This document shows, piece after piece, positions 46,232-54,575 of a stretch of 64,000 nucleotides of DNA (the stretch's first letter is position 1; every line of letters starts with the position of its first letter). The notes below the pieces were generated by a model, which made no database searches, was not told the DNA's origin, and saw nothing but the letters and a program-made list of their open reading frames with translations. The stretch comes from Tumebacillus sp. BK434 (GTDB taxonomy: Bacteria > Bacillota > Bacilli > Tumebacillales > Tumebacillaceae), in the NCBI RefSeq assembly GCF_004340785.1, contig NZ_SLXS01000009.1, forward strand, positions 1 to 64,000, in the 5' to 3' direction. Made by a program: the position numbers and the translations under genes.

Positions 46232-47119
46232 ATGACTATCCCACATCCTATACCTTATCAAGGGAGCAAACGACAATTAGCAGAAAAGATTCTTCAGTAT
46301 TTCCCGTCGGAAGTAGAAACTTTGATCGAACCTTTTGCGGGATCTGCTGCGATCACATTGGCTGCGGCTCAGAAATCTTTAGCAAAACACTTTGTTATTA
46401 ATGACATTAACCAACCCCTTATGGAACTTTGGAAGGAAATTATTCAAAATCCTTCTCAGATTGCAAAATGTTATGAGGAAGTTTGGAACGAACAACTTGG
46501 GAAGGAACGCGATTATTATGATCTTGTACGAGTCAGATTTAATAGATATCACCAGCCCACTGACCTACTCTATCTATTAGCACGGTGCGTCAAAGCGGCA
46601 GTCAGATACAATTCAAAAGGTGAGTTTAATCAAGGAGCAGACAACAGAAGGAAAGGGAGAATGCCCTCAAAAATGAAAAAGGACATATTAGAAGCATCTA
46701 AACTATTGTATGGGAGAACGGTTATCCATTCGTTGAATTTCCTTGAAGTGGCTATGATGGCGAATGATAAAGATTTGGTCTATATGGACCCTCCGTATCA
46801 AGGGGTAAATAAGGGAGCTAGTCATCGATATATTAGTGGATTGGATTCATGTGAATTTATTGATGCGTTGGATATGTTGAATAAAAACAACATTTCGTAT
46901 ATTTTGAGTTATGATGGACGAACTGGAACGAAGGTGTTTGGAGAAATGTTGCCTAGTCACCTAGAGTTAATGCATGTTGAGATAGAGGCTGGTACGTCAT
47001 CTCAATCAACTTTGTTGGGGAAGAATGACATAACATTTGAGTCTCTCTATCTCTCTCCTGCTTTAATCAAGAGAATGGACCAATCAGAATATCAAAAACA
47101 GTTACAATTGTCTCTATAG
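46232..47119 (+). CDS. D12-class N6-adenine DNA methyltransferase
   Basis: A 295-residue Dam/DpnIIA-type methyltransferase. IPYQGSKRQLAEKILQYFP starts the SAM-binding part; LIEPFAGSAAITLAA is the FxGxG motif; VYMDPPYQGVNKG carries the DPPY catalytic motif (about 185); ILSYDGR is near the end. D12-class enzymes methylate adenine. ATG 46232 follows AAGGAGG. An HNH endonuclease gene follows 130 bases later on the same strand, so the pair is a type II restriction-modification unit. Both are AT-rich relative to the chromosome. Confidence 0.9.
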   Translation: MTIPHPIPYQGSKRQLAEKILQYFPSEVETLIEPFAGSAAITLAAAQKSLAKHFVINDINQPLMELWKEIIQNPSQIAKCYEEVWNEQLGKERDYYDLVRVRFNRYHQPTDLLYLLARCVKAAVRYNSKGEFNQGADNRRKGRMPSKMKKDILEASKLLYGRTVIHSLNFLEVAMMANDKDLVYMDPPYQGVNKGASHRYISGLDSCEFIDALDMLNKNNISYILSYDGRTGTKVFGEMLPSHLELMHVEIEAGTSSQSTLLGKNDITFESLYLSPALIKRMDQSEYQKQLQLSL

Positions 47120-47249
47120 GCCACGACTTACAAATGTTCACAAGAGCCTCCCAATATGATAAGCTATGAGGGTCAACAATGCTCTTAAAGCTAAATGAAA
47201 TACAAATGCGATAACTTGCGCATTTGTATTTCTTTTTGGGGGAATAATC

Positions 47250-47966
47250 GTGAACAAAGAAGATTTGAGTCCGGAGTTTTTGGAGTTGCTGAAAAGCGTT
47301 ACAGAAAAAAGACCCAAACAGGTAATTGATCACATTTTAGAACACGGATATATAACTCAAGAAGACTTACAGGAGAAATATGGTTATACACACGGTCCAA
47401 GGGCTGCGAAGGATGTTCGAGATAAAGGAATTCCACTTGAGACATTTCGTGTTAAAAGTTCAAATGGTCGTAGTATAGGAGCTTACCGTTTTGGCGACTT
47501 CTCAAAAGTTCGAAATGGGGTTTTAGGTGGCAGGAAAGTCTTTTCAAAGGAATTTAAAAAAGAATTACTCGATATTTCGGGGGAAAAGTGCAATATTTGT
47601 CATACATGTTATGAAGAGCGTTACCTCCAAATAGATCATCGAGTACCATATGAGGTAAGTGGGGATGAAAAGGACTTTAATGATACGAAAAAATACATGT
47701 TGGTCTGTGGTACCTGTAATCGTCAGAAATCATGGTCTTGCGAACACTGTGAGAACTGGAATAATGAAAAAGACCCAGATGTTTGCAAAACTTGTTACTG
47801 GGGATCTCCCGAGAAATATAAACATATCGCACTAAGGGAAATGAGAAGAGTGAACTTAGTTTTCGAAAGAGATGAAATAGAATTATATAAAAAGTTGAAG
47901 AAAGGTGCCGAAAAAGATTCGTACCCTATTGATGAGTATATAAAAAATATATTGAGGAGCAAATAA
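47250..47966 (+). CDS. HNH-type restriction endonuclease
   Basis: A 238-residue protein. The N-terminal third is a helical, possibly winged region (DHILEHGYITQEDLQEKYGYTH). The HNH nuclease core follows: CNICHTCYEERYLQIDHRVPYEVSGDE in its known parts has CxxC and the IDHRVP catalytic His (about 132), then LVCGTCNRQKS closes the zinc site, and CEHC..CKTC makes a second ribbon. GTG 47250 follows GGGGGAA. Its partner is the upstream adenine methyltransferase. Target sequence unknown. Confidence 0.8.
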   Translation: MNKEDLSPEFLELLKSVTEKRPKQVIDHILEHGYITQEDLQEKYGYTHGPRAAKDVRDKGIPLETFRVKSSNGRSIGAYRFGDFSKVRNGVLGGRKVFSKEFKKELLDISGEKCNICHTCYEERYLQIDHRVPYEVSGDEKDFNDTKKYMLVCGTCNRQKSWSCEHCENWNNEKDPDVCKTCYWGSPEKYKHIALREMRRVNLVFERDEIELYKKLKKGAEKDSYPIDEYIKNILRSK

Positions 47967-48026
47967 AAATAAGTTGGATACAACAAACAAAAATTACATC
48001 TGTCGTATTACAACTACATAGAATCT

Positions 48027-48065
48027 AAAGATCGCAGACTCCATTATTTGGAGTCTGCGATCTTT
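48027..48065 (+). terminator. Terminator of the restriction-modification genes
   Basis: A perfect 16-bp stem, AAAGATCGCAGACTCC with GGAGTCTGCGATCTTT, 60 bases after the HNH gene and 23 bases before the IS21 left end. Confidence 0.85.
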
Positions 48066-48152
48066 AATCTCTTTAGTTCTGTGCTAAGTGTCAACGCCGG
48101 GGTTAAATTGACCCACTATCGCCGTTTCGAAAATGACCCCCCCCCCGGCGAT

Positions 48153-48926
48153 TTATTGGTCCACACTCTTTGGCATCCCGTAAGCACCAGACTTCATCTT
48201 TTCCCGTAGGCGATAGCTGTTCCCACGAATATTCACGATGTGAGCATGGTGTAGTAGACGGTCGAGAATCGCTGTGGCTAGTATCGAATCCCCGATAAGC
48301 TCTCCCCATTCCCAAAAGTTCTTGTTACTCGTCATAATGATGCTCCCACGTTCGTATCGAGCACTAATCACTTGAAAGAAGAGATTCGCTGCCACTCGAT
48401 CCATCGGCAGATAGCCCACCTCATCGATGAGAAGGAGTTTGGGCCGAGTATACACTCGTAGACGCTTGTCTAATCGGTTTTCCTCGTGCGCTTTACGTAG
48501 GTCTTCAATGAGATGCGAAAGCGTGACGAAATATACGGATAGACCATGAGTGATCGCTTCCATAGCTAACGCCACCGACAGATGGCTTTTGCCGACGCCT
48601 GGCGGCCCAAGGAAGAGGATGTTTTCTGTGCGTGTTGCAAAGCTCATGGTGGCTAGTTCACGTATCAGCCGTTCATCAATGCTTGGCTGAAATGAAAAAT
48701 CAAATTCGTCAAATTTCTTGCGATAGGGGAGGTGGGCAAGTTTGGTACGCACCTCTAAGTTACGTTGCTGACGTTGTGTGATCTCTTGACCCAGAAGGTC
48801 ATTCAGGAATCCGATATAGGTAGGTTGCTCTCGCGTTGCACGTTCGAGGCAAGCATCCAAGGCGGCAGCCCCTTGATGGATTCCGAGATCTTCAAGTCGA
48901 GCGCGGACTTGTTCCAACTCGATCAT
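48153..48926 (-). CDS. istB: IS21 helper ATPase IstB
   Basis: A 257-residue AAA+ ATPase related to DnaC/DnaI: Walker A LGPPGVGKSHLSVAL (about 107), Walker B LLLIDEVGYLPMD (about 168), and SNKNFWEWGELIGD near the end. IstB assists the IstA transposase at target DNA. Its ATG overlaps the istA stop as ATGA, the usual coupling in IS21. It appears intact. Confidence 0.95.
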   Translation of the reverse strand: MIELEQVRARLEDLGIHQGAAALDACLERATREQPTYIGFLNDLLGQEITQRQQRNLEVRTKLAHLPYRKKFDEFDFSFQPSIDERLIRELATMSFATRTENILFLGPPGVGKSHLSVALAMEAITHGLSVYFVTLSHLIEDLRKAHEENRLDKRLRVYTRPKLLLIDEVGYLPMDRVAANLFFQVISARYERGSIIMTSNKNFWEWGELIGDSILATAILDRLLHHAHIVNIRGNSYRLREKMKSGAYGMPKSVDQ

Positions 48927-50138
48927 GCTCCCACCTCCACCAGTTGCTCATACACATCGAGTGATCGTACCACGACCTGTTCGGATGAAACCTGTATAGC
49001 CGTTGGTTGAGGATATGTCCTGCCGTTGGCAGCGGAGAGACCGGCATACTGTTTGGGACAGTTGCGAATGGCTCGTGAACGGTGAACGGCTTCATGTCTG
49101 GCGACTTGAAGGTGATCGACCCAAATCTCGATCCAACCATTACAGTCTCGGACTGCCACTTCACGCCCACTGTATTGCCAGGGCACACCGTAGCGAACAC
49201 TATCATAACTTACGAAACCGTCCCGACTAACACGTCGGGCTTCTCGACGGTACTTGGCCCAACGATCGTTCGAGGGAAGGGACTGAAGTTCCTCGCTGGA
49301 AAGTCGATCGCAGGGACGTTCGCCGGTCGTACCATGAATACGACGATTGACCTCTTCACACCAGACTCGTGCTTGTCGGTTCAGATCGCCAATATCAACA
49401 AACTGACGCCCCGGAATGAAGTTCTCCTTTACGAAGCGGACGGCTCGTTCAACCTTTCCTTTCGTCTGCGGTCGACGTACGCGGCATACTTAACCCGATG
49501 CTTGCAGCGAAATCCTCGTAGAGCGGGTGCCAGCGTGGCTTTTTGTCATCACCCATCCCAAGAATGACCGTCTTCATGTGATCGGTTAGCATGACGCGAG
49601 GAATACCATTGAAGTACTCGAAGGCATGAATCATGCAACGCAAGAAACTATGAATGTCGCAACGTTTCGTGAATTCGATGTACGTGGATCGCGAGTAACC
49701 TAGCACCATAACGAAAACGGCAACCTTACGCCTCTCTCCGTTCTCTTCCACGTAATCACACAGCCCCCAGTCTACTTGCGCATGTTCACCCGGTTTGGTT
49801 TCGTAACGTAGAACGGCTTGCGCCTGTCTAGGCGGGCGATAGCCGCGTACATAGTCCTTGAGTATTGTTCTGCCCCCGTCGTATCCTTTCTCACGTAAAA
49901 GACGCAGCAATACTTCGCAATTGTAGATTCCGTTCGTAAAACACTGCTGCAAAAAGGGCATGAACGGGTCAAGTTTCGACGGCCGTTCCGCAGTATCCTT
50001 AGATCGCGGAAGTTCGCGATCTCTCAGGTACTTTCGGATTGTATTACGCGAGAATCCCGTTTCTCTGGCCATGGCTCGAATGCTCTTGCCCATAGCCTTC
50101 ATTTCGTGTAAATTGATCACAGTCCCACCTCTTAGCAT
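48923..50138 (-). pseudogene. istA: IS21 transposase IstA, frameshifted
   Basis: The frame starts MLRGGTVINLHEMKAMGKSI with a GGGGAG site upstream. It has a helix-turn-helix (IRAMARETGFSRNTIRKYL) and a DDE core start (AQVDWGLCDYV, and LTDHMKTVI). At about 49476 it runs into a stop (ending GLSMPRTS..). The homologous RPQTKGKVERAVRF continues in another frame, so bases have been lost at the junction; the rest, GRQFVDIGDLN to the TGA at 48923, is open. Single lesion, so decay is recent. Confidence 0.88.
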
Positions 50139-50245
50139 TTGGATGTCTCCCCTCGATGACTTGGCCGTTTTCGAGGAGATATTCGCTATTTGGTGGGTCA
50201 TTTCTTTTTCGGCTATGCCGGGTCAATTATACTCCGGCGGTGACA

Positions 50246-50642
50246 CTAAGAAACATCTATCACTGATGTGTCTTTTAGTAGTTTATAATTTATTTCAAAT
50301 TTCCCTTTGTATGAGTGTTGTAGATAAAGAACATGCGCTAACACCGATACGGTGAACCGTATCATAATTAACGGCGAGAAATGTTGATTGTGGGGATGGC
50401 GAGTAGAGTTGGCGGGCATGAGGAATAAAGTAGAATTTATCCCCTACAACCTTTGGGTTTAGAGGTTTTTGCTTTGAAAGGAGAGAAATATTGCGCTATA
50501 TATTTCCAGCTTGTGGTATCATAAAAGGATCGAGATTTTAATCTCAGGGGCGAAGCTAACGCATAGGAATTTGCGAAATTCGTGAATGATACATTGTGTG
50601 AAATATCCGCAAGTTCAAAAATAATATGTAAGAGGTGTACAA
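50246..50642. other. AT-rich intergenic stretch with att copy 1
   Basis: No gene seen besides the att repeat. Upstream of the next gene, TTGCGC and TGTGGTATCAT (extended -10) near 50490-50522 may form a promoter, but the spacing is about 20 bases, so this is weak. GATTTTAATC follows, an interrupted palindrome. Confidence 0.35.
50349..50377 (+). repeat. SCC-like att repeat (copy 1)
   Basis: GGTGAACCGTATCATAATTA at 50351-50370 codes in the rlmH frame for G-E-P-Y-H-N-stop. It closes the 8.5-kb recombinase-bearing section. It is almost the same as copy 2, sharing ACGGTGAACCGTATCATA and TAACGGCGA around it. Confidence 0.7.
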
Positions 50643-51233
50643 ATGTTAACCTACGAACAGATTACAAGCCAAATACTTGATTCGATGAAAGATGCAGGAA
50701 TTAATCCATATCTTATTAGACATAAACTTGAGTTGGTTACTCTTATGAAAGAATTTGAATGTTTGTGTGTCGTGAAAAATAAGAAATCCCCCTATATTAC
50801 AAGAGCAGAGATTAGTTTCAGTTGGGAAAGTATCATGACGGCTGAATCGATTTACGGAGGAGATTGTTGCGCTCTATTCCATGATGAAACTGAAGATTGT
50901 TTACATGATGATGAGAACAGGGAAGCAGTATTGGAACTGGAAATTAAATATAACATAGAGGCCAAAGAAGAGTTCAAGGAAGAGACGAATCTAATCAATA
51001 CAGAATTACTGACAGTTATTAACGCAGTAATGGAACATCAAAATAAACCACAAATAACATGGGTGATAACTCTTAATAATAATGGAGCACACTTTATAAG
51101 TGATGTAAAATTGCAACATTACTGGAACATAGAAATCAAAGATGAAGATTTAGAATTAACTGAAATTTTTGAAGAAGTGCATGAAATGCTAGTAAATATT
51201 GATAGATTGCCCTTTGTTAAAGACGAATTCTAA
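50643..51233 (+). CDS. Hypothetical acidic protein of the 1.2-kb att-bounded cassette
   Basis: A 196-residue very acidic soluble protein of unknown function. It starts MLTYEQITSQILDSMKDAGINP, contains Cys-rich GGDCCALFHDETEDCLHDDEN (about 78-98) and ends with a hydrophobic/acidic segment. ATG 50643 follows AAGAGGTG. DNA is AT-rich and unlike the chromosome. It is the only gene between att copies 1 and 2, like an immunity or orphan gene carried as single cargo. No family recognised. Confidence 0.65.
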   Translation: MLTYEQITSQILDSMKDAGINPYLIRHKLELVTLMKEFECLCVVKNKKSPYITRAEISFSWESIMTAESIYGGDCCALFHDETEDCLHDDENREAVLELEIKYNIEAKEEFKEETNLINTELLTVINAVMEHQNKPQITWVITLNNNGAHFISDVKLQHYWNIEIKDEDLELTEIFEEVHEMLVNIDRLPFVKDEF

Positions 51234-51270
51234 GTTACTCAAGAAGGTGGATACATCACATAAAACATAT

Positions 51271-51351
51271 TCACGCATCGAGCCCAAAGATGACCACAGT
51301 GACCAATGAGCCAAAAGCAATCATGACAGTGAGCATTTAATATTCTGACAT
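51271..51351 (-). pseudogene. Broken holin-like type I toxin gene
   Basis: From ATG 51351 the frame reads MSEY then a TAA, then MLTVMIAFGSLVTVVIFGLDA and stop (51271). MS.YE.L..MI.FG.LV is the pattern of small Firmicutes holin-like toxins, so codon 5 (expected Glu) has become a stop and the Lys-rich tail is lost. Its upstream 190 bases are homologous to those of the intact copy at 51760-51879. No antitoxin remains beside it. Confidence 0.7.
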
Positions 51352-51540
51352 ACCGATCTCCCCCTCTTTCGTGAGGGGATGAGCCGACCACTCTTGAGGA
51401 GCCTTATTCAATGTGTTGTTTGTATTAGCATAGCGGAATGTAAGTGAGAACTGTTGTTTATTAGATTGTGATAAAAAATTTATGAATTGGCATGGGTTTG
51501 TGCTTACTGCCGTTACGGTGAACCGTATCATAGGTAACGG
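51352..51540. repeat. Duplicated toxin leader plus att (copy A)
   Basis: From the toxin start outwards this DNA matches 51880-52061: CTTTCGTGAGGGGATGAGCC, CTTGAGGAGCC, the minus-strand promoter TATGCTA, and at the end GTTACGGTGAACC with the rlmH-like core. Toxin leader and att site therefore form one duplicated unit. Confidence 0.75.
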
Positions 51541-51543
51541 CGA
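51515..51543 (+). repeat. SCC-like att repeat (copy 2)
   Basis: GGTGAACCGTATCATAGGTA at 51517-51536 codes for G-E-P-Y-H-R-stop in the rlmH frame. Flanking CCGTTAC (left) and GTAACGG (right) make an inverted repeat around the core, as expected of a recombinase site. Confidence 0.7.
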
Positions 51544-51587
51544 AGAACACGAAGCAAATGAAACTTTGTCTAACTTGGTCGATGTTA

Positions 51588-51617
51588 TTGAGGTCAATAA
51601 ACGCTCTATGTTAGAAT
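51588..51617 (+). promoter_or_regulatory. Promoter of the antitoxin RNA
   Basis: TTGAGG (51588-51593), 18 bases, then TAGAAT (51612-51617) with an upstream TG (extended -10). It points toward the 3' end of the convergent toxin gene. Confidence 0.6.
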
Positions 51618-51622
51618 GAACT

Positions 51623-51776
51623 TGCAGAGCTTGCATAAAATAAAAAAGACCATAGGTGCTTGAACACCTACGGTCGGTTGACACAACTGATACCTTGCAA
51701 GGGTGTCGGCTCATAGGTTTGCAAAATAGATCGCCGGAGCTACCAACTCGAAGGGCGATCTATTTCTTTTTATTTT
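51623..51776 (+). ncRNA. Antisense RNA antitoxin (RatA/SR4-like), predicted
   Basis: About 150 nt from the promoter at 51588-51617 to a 12-bp terminator stem AAATAGATCGCC/GGCGATCTATTT (51724-51765) with a CTTTTTATTTT tail. It includes a second hairpin GACC.TAGGTG/CACCTA.GGTC near 51650-51675. It overlaps the toxin stop, so the two RNAs pair at their 3' ends, as for txpA/RatA and bsrG/SR4 of B. subtilis. The RNA is inferred from promoter and terminator. Confidence 0.6.
51697..51766. repeat. 70-bp repeat (copy 1), antitoxin/toxin terminator
   Basis: GCAAGGGTGTCGGCTCATA and the terminator hairpin recur with few changes at 62634-62704. This copy is the 3' end of the antitoxin RNA. Confidence 0.85.
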
Positions 51777-51879
51777 GATTGTCCAACATATGCTTAATGA
51801 TTGTCACCACCAGAGTCAAAGCTGCTACGAGGAACAGCCCAAACTGGAGCATGAGTGAAATCATTTCATGTGTCGACAT
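51760..51879 (-). CDS. Holin-like type I toxin (39 aa)
   Basis: A 39-residue peptide, MSTHEMISLMLQFGLFLVAA then LTLVVTIIKHMLDNQNKKK: a short N-terminus, one membrane helix (about 8-29) and a basic tail. This is the putative holin-like toxin family (Hol_Tox; TxpA/BsrG-like) of Firmicutes, which insert in the membrane when not repressed by antisense RNA. ATG 51879 follows GGGGGTGAG. The stop lies inside the antitoxin terminator hairpin. It is the only protein between att copies 2 and 3, so it could help keep the cassette in the genome. Confidence 0.8.
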   Translation of the reverse strand: MSTHEMISLMLQFGLFLVAALTLVVTIIKHMLDNQNKKK

Positions 51880-51948
51880 TCTCTCACCCCCTTTCGTGAG
51901 GGGATGAGCCGATCACCCTTGAGGAGCCTATTCAGTTGTGTTGGTTGT

Positions 51949-51977
51949 ATTCTAGCATAGGAGAATCAAATTCGGAA
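51949..51977 (-). promoter_or_regulatory. Promoter of the type I toxin
   Basis: On the minus strand TTCCGA (51977-51972), 17 bases, then TGC-TAGAAT with TAGAAT at 51954-51949, an extended -10. A leader of about 60 nt would precede the toxin start. Confidence 0.5.
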
Positions 51978-52039
51978 CGCTTGTTCTTTAGAGTGTGGTG
52001 GAAATTTTATTTTTGCTGATCGTTTGTGCCGCGGCTGTT

Positions 52040-52061
52040 ACGGTGAACCTTACCACAAGTA
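52040..52061 (+). repeat. SCC-like att repeat (copy 3)
   Basis: GGTGAACCTTACCACAAGTA at 52042-52061 codes for G-E-P-Y-H-K in the rlmH frame and differs from the rlmH end itself at two positions over GAACCTTACCACAA.GTA. It is the closest match to the resident rlmH end. Confidence 0.75.
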
Positions 52062-52081
52062 TTGACATCGTTTTGAGGATT

Positions 52082-52130
52082 GGGAGAAGGGTCAAAGACA
52101 AGCGTGATGTCTTTGACCCTTCTCCCTTTG
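52082..52130 (+). terminator. Terminator hairpin downstream of att copy 3
   Basis: An 18-bp perfect stem GGGAGAAGGGTCAAAGAC/GTCTTTGACCCTTCTCCC followed by TTTG. No plus-strand gene ends here. Its place about 20 bases beyond an rlmH-end copy mirrors the rlmH terminator. Confidence 0.75.
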
Positions 52131-52146
52131 ATGTTTTCGGAGGGAA

Positions 52147-52374
52147 TCAGGGTAGCAACTCTTGGACTTGATCAAATGAGACTTCTTCGATAGAGGTGGT
52201 GTACAGTTCGCGGACAAACTGTTCACTTTTCCCTATCATATTAAAGAATAATTTATGGTTTTCTTTTGACTCTAACTGCACCATGATGTAATAATTAGGA
52301 TACCAGCCAAAGCTGTCCCAATACACGTCCGCAACCACATTTGAAAAGCCTGAAGAATAAAACGTCGAACGCAC
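52147..52374 (-). pseudogene. Possible truncated gene fragment
   Basis: A minus-strand frame (RSTFYSSGFSNVV, YWDSFGWYPNYYIMVQLE, LYTTSIEEVSFDQVQELLP) has protein-like composition and a stop at 52147 but no ribosome site; its only candidate start (GTG 52374) is beside the pepE promoter. It may be the 3' end of a gene lost in recombination. No family recognised. Confidence 0.3.
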
Positions 52375-52395
52375 ACAAAGACGAGGAGATGAGTT

Positions 52396-53058
52396 ATGAA
52401 ACTTCTGCTTACAGCTGGAGGCATCAGTAACAAAAGCATACATAACGCATTGGTTGACATGCTGGACAAACCGATTGCCGAGTCAAGCGCCCTCGGCATA
52501 ACCACTGCATCGTACGCATTACGCGGTGGTGCAGGTCTCGCATGGAACTTCTTCAATGGACAAGACGGCGCACCGATGACTGAGTTGGGCTGGAAGTCCA
52601 TGGGGGTGCTGGAGCTAACTGCGCTGCCCAGCATCGATCAAGAGCTTTGGGTTCCAATGCTCAAGGAGACTGACGTTCTACTGGTGAATGGCGGTGACCC
52701 GTTGTTTTTGTCTTACTGGATGAAGCAGTCCGGACTGGCAGACCTCTTGCCGTCGCTGCGGTTAGTCTATGTAGGAATGAGTGCCGGGAGCATGGTGATG
52801 GCACCAAACATCGGGGAATTCTTCGTTGGCTGGACTCCACCCACCGGTGGTGATAAAACGCTGGGTCTGGTCGATTTTGCGATGTTCCCGCATCTGGATC
52901 ACGAGATGCTGCCGTATAACACGATGGCGAATGCAGAGAAATGGGCAGCCGGGATGCAGGGTCCGGCGTATGCAATGGATGATGATACCGCCATCAAAGT
53001 GATCGATGGAGAGGTCGAAGTTGTATCCGAAGGGCATTGGAAACTGTTTACGCCCTGA
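52396..53058 (+). CDS. Peptidase E-like S51 family protein
   Basis: A 220-residue protein with the class-I-amidotransferase-like fold of S51 peptidases: MKLLLTAGGISNKSI, LLVNGGDPLFLSYW (about 100), and the nucleophile Ser in VGMSAGSMVM (about 131), followed by DFAMFPHLDHE with the catalytic His. PepE cleaves Asp-X dipeptides; cyanophycinase is a relative. ATG 52396 follows CGAGGAGATGAG. It is alone between the att copy and the GGDEF gene. Confidence 0.85.
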   Translation: MKLLLTAGGISNKSIHNALVDMLDKPIAESSALGITTASYALRGGAGLAWNFFNGQDGAPMTELGWKSMGVLELTALPSIDQELWVPMLKETDVLLVNGGDPLFLSYWMKQSGLADLLPSLRLVYVGMSAGSMVMAPNIGEFFVGWTPPTGGDKTLGLVDFAMFPHLDHEMLPYNTMANAEKWAAGMQGPAYAMDDDTAIKVIDGEVEVVSEGHWKLFTP

Positions 53059-53291
53059 TGCACTCGGTGGTCATTTCATAAAAGTGCATCCCTTAACATG
53101 TCATTGGCGATTCCAAGGGAGTCGCCTTTTTGTTGTGTGTAGATGGTCGGTGCCGTATACAGGAGGAAAAGAAAAGGGAACGGACGAAAGCCCGACCCGT
53201 GTGCCGTTTGCCGTGAACATTTCACTATCTTTGATGTTCAAGAGTGTTAAATCTGCGTGGAGGAGTTGCTGTAGGGCATCGCGGCGTGAAA

Positions 53292-54380
53292 TTACCCCAC
53301 GAGCTCCCCATGAATCGCAATCCGGTTGGTGCCGGTGGACTTGGCGAGATACATCGATTCGTCCGCCGCGCGAATGAGATCGAGCTCCGTCTTGCCCTCT
53401 GCCCATAGCGTACAGCCGACGCTGGTGGACATCGGCAGTTGAAACTCCTTAATCCGCATCGGCGACTCTAGTTGACCGATCAATTTCTTGGCAACCTTCA
53501 TCAAGCCGTCGTAGCCGCTATTCAGCCATGCCGCGACCACGAACTCATCTCCGCCTACGCGCGCGACCAGATCGGATTCGCGAACCGCTTTCTTGATGCG
53601 ATTCGCGAATTCTACAAGCACGAGATCGCCGACCTCATGTCCGTACGTATCATTGCATTGCTTGAATTTATTCAAGTCGAGGTAGAGCACCCCAAATAAG
53701 CCTTCCTCTCGACTGGCCCGATTCATCCAGCCTTGGATTCGATCGCTAAAGCCTCTACGATTCAGCAATCCCGTCAGAATGTCGCGCTCTGTCAATTGAA
53801 TAAGCTCGCTCTCCAGTTTTTCGCGTCTTTCAATTTCGGCTCTTAATTGAACCAATAATTGCTCGTAATCGTTTAGAATCCGAATTTTGGCGTCGTAGTT
53901 AATTTGCTTGCCTAGCTCCGAGCCCAGGGCGAGCGATAACAACTGCAGCGTCTCGATGTCGCGGCTGGAGAAAGCATCGGGACGGCCGGAGATGACTTTC
54001 AACACGCCGACGGCGTTGCTCGATTCGAACAGGGGAACGCAGACCATGCTCCGCGCGCCGACCTTCATACACGCTTCCTTGTTGACGCGATCGTCCTGTT
54101 GCGTATCTGGCGAATACAAGATTTCCTTCACTGTAACGCACATGCCCGACAAGCTGCCGTTCTTATTGATTCGAATGCCGTGATGAGGCTGCAAGGTGCC
54201 GCTGACGGCGGCATACACCATTTCATCGCCCGCCAGCATCTCGATGGTAGAACCGTCGGCATCGGTTAATAGGCACATCCGATCGCAGATCGTCTGCATA
54301 AACAGCTTCAAATCAAAGTTAGATAACAGGATCTGCTGTTGGATTTCCATTATGACTTTAAGGTGAGGGTTCTCAAGCAT
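53292..54380 (-). CDS. GAF-GGDEF diguanylate cyclase
   Basis: A 362-residue signalling enzyme. A GAF domain (about 15-165: MCLLTDADGSTIEML, SMVCVPLFESSNAVGVL) is joined through a coiled coil (about 165-195) to a GGDEF domain (about 200-360). The active motif GGDEF is intact (ARVGGDEFVVA), with a product-inhibition I site R-E-S-D five residues before it. It should make cyclic di-GMP from GTP. ATG 54380 is preferred over 54404 because GGAGGAG precedes it. Its input is unknown. A solitary cargo gene. Confidence 0.9.
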   Translation of the reverse strand: MLENPHLKVIMEIQQQILLSNFDLKLFMQTICDRMCLLTDADGSTIEMLAGDEMVYAAVSGTLQPHHGIRINKNGSLSGMCVTVKEILYSPDTQQDDRVNKEACMKVGARSMVCVPLFESSNAVGVLKVISGRPDAFSSRDIETLQLLSLALGSELGKQINYDAKIRILNDYEQLLVQLRAEIERREKLESELIQLTERDILTGLLNRRGFSDRIQGWMNRASREEGLFGVLYLDLNKFKQCNDTYGHEVGDLVLVEFANRIKKAVRESDLVARVGGDEFVVAAWLNSGYDGLMKVAKKLIGQLESPMRIKEFQLPMSTSVGCTLWAEGKTELDLIRAADESMYLAKSTGTNRIAIHGELVG

Positions 54381-54575
54381 CGTCCCAACTCCTCCATGAT
54401 TCACATAGTAATCTGTCGGCCATCATTTGTTAATATGCTAGCACTTTTAACTAGGTTTGTCAGCCAAGCTCCGAACTTTGGGGACAGTAGGAGGAGTTGC
54501 TGCGGTAAACCAATGCTTGTAATGTTCAAAACCAAATACTAGGATCATACTATGATACGGAGGTGTCACAACTTT

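Larger units (their letters stand above)
48089..50245. mobile_element. IS21-family insertion sequence (2157 bp)
   Basis: Imperfect inverted ends, both starting TGTCA.CGCCGG.GT..AATTGACCC (left 48089, right 50245 read inward). The target is duplicated as CTAAG at 48084-48088 and 50246-50250. It carries istB and a frameshifted istA on the minus strand. Because istA is broken, this copy cannot transpose unaided. A run of nine C at about 48138-48146 lies just inside the left end. Confidence 0.9.
51880..52061. repeat. Duplicated toxin leader plus att (copy B)
   Basis: Homologous to 51352-51540; ends with GTTACGGTGAACC and att copy 3. Confidence 0.75.
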
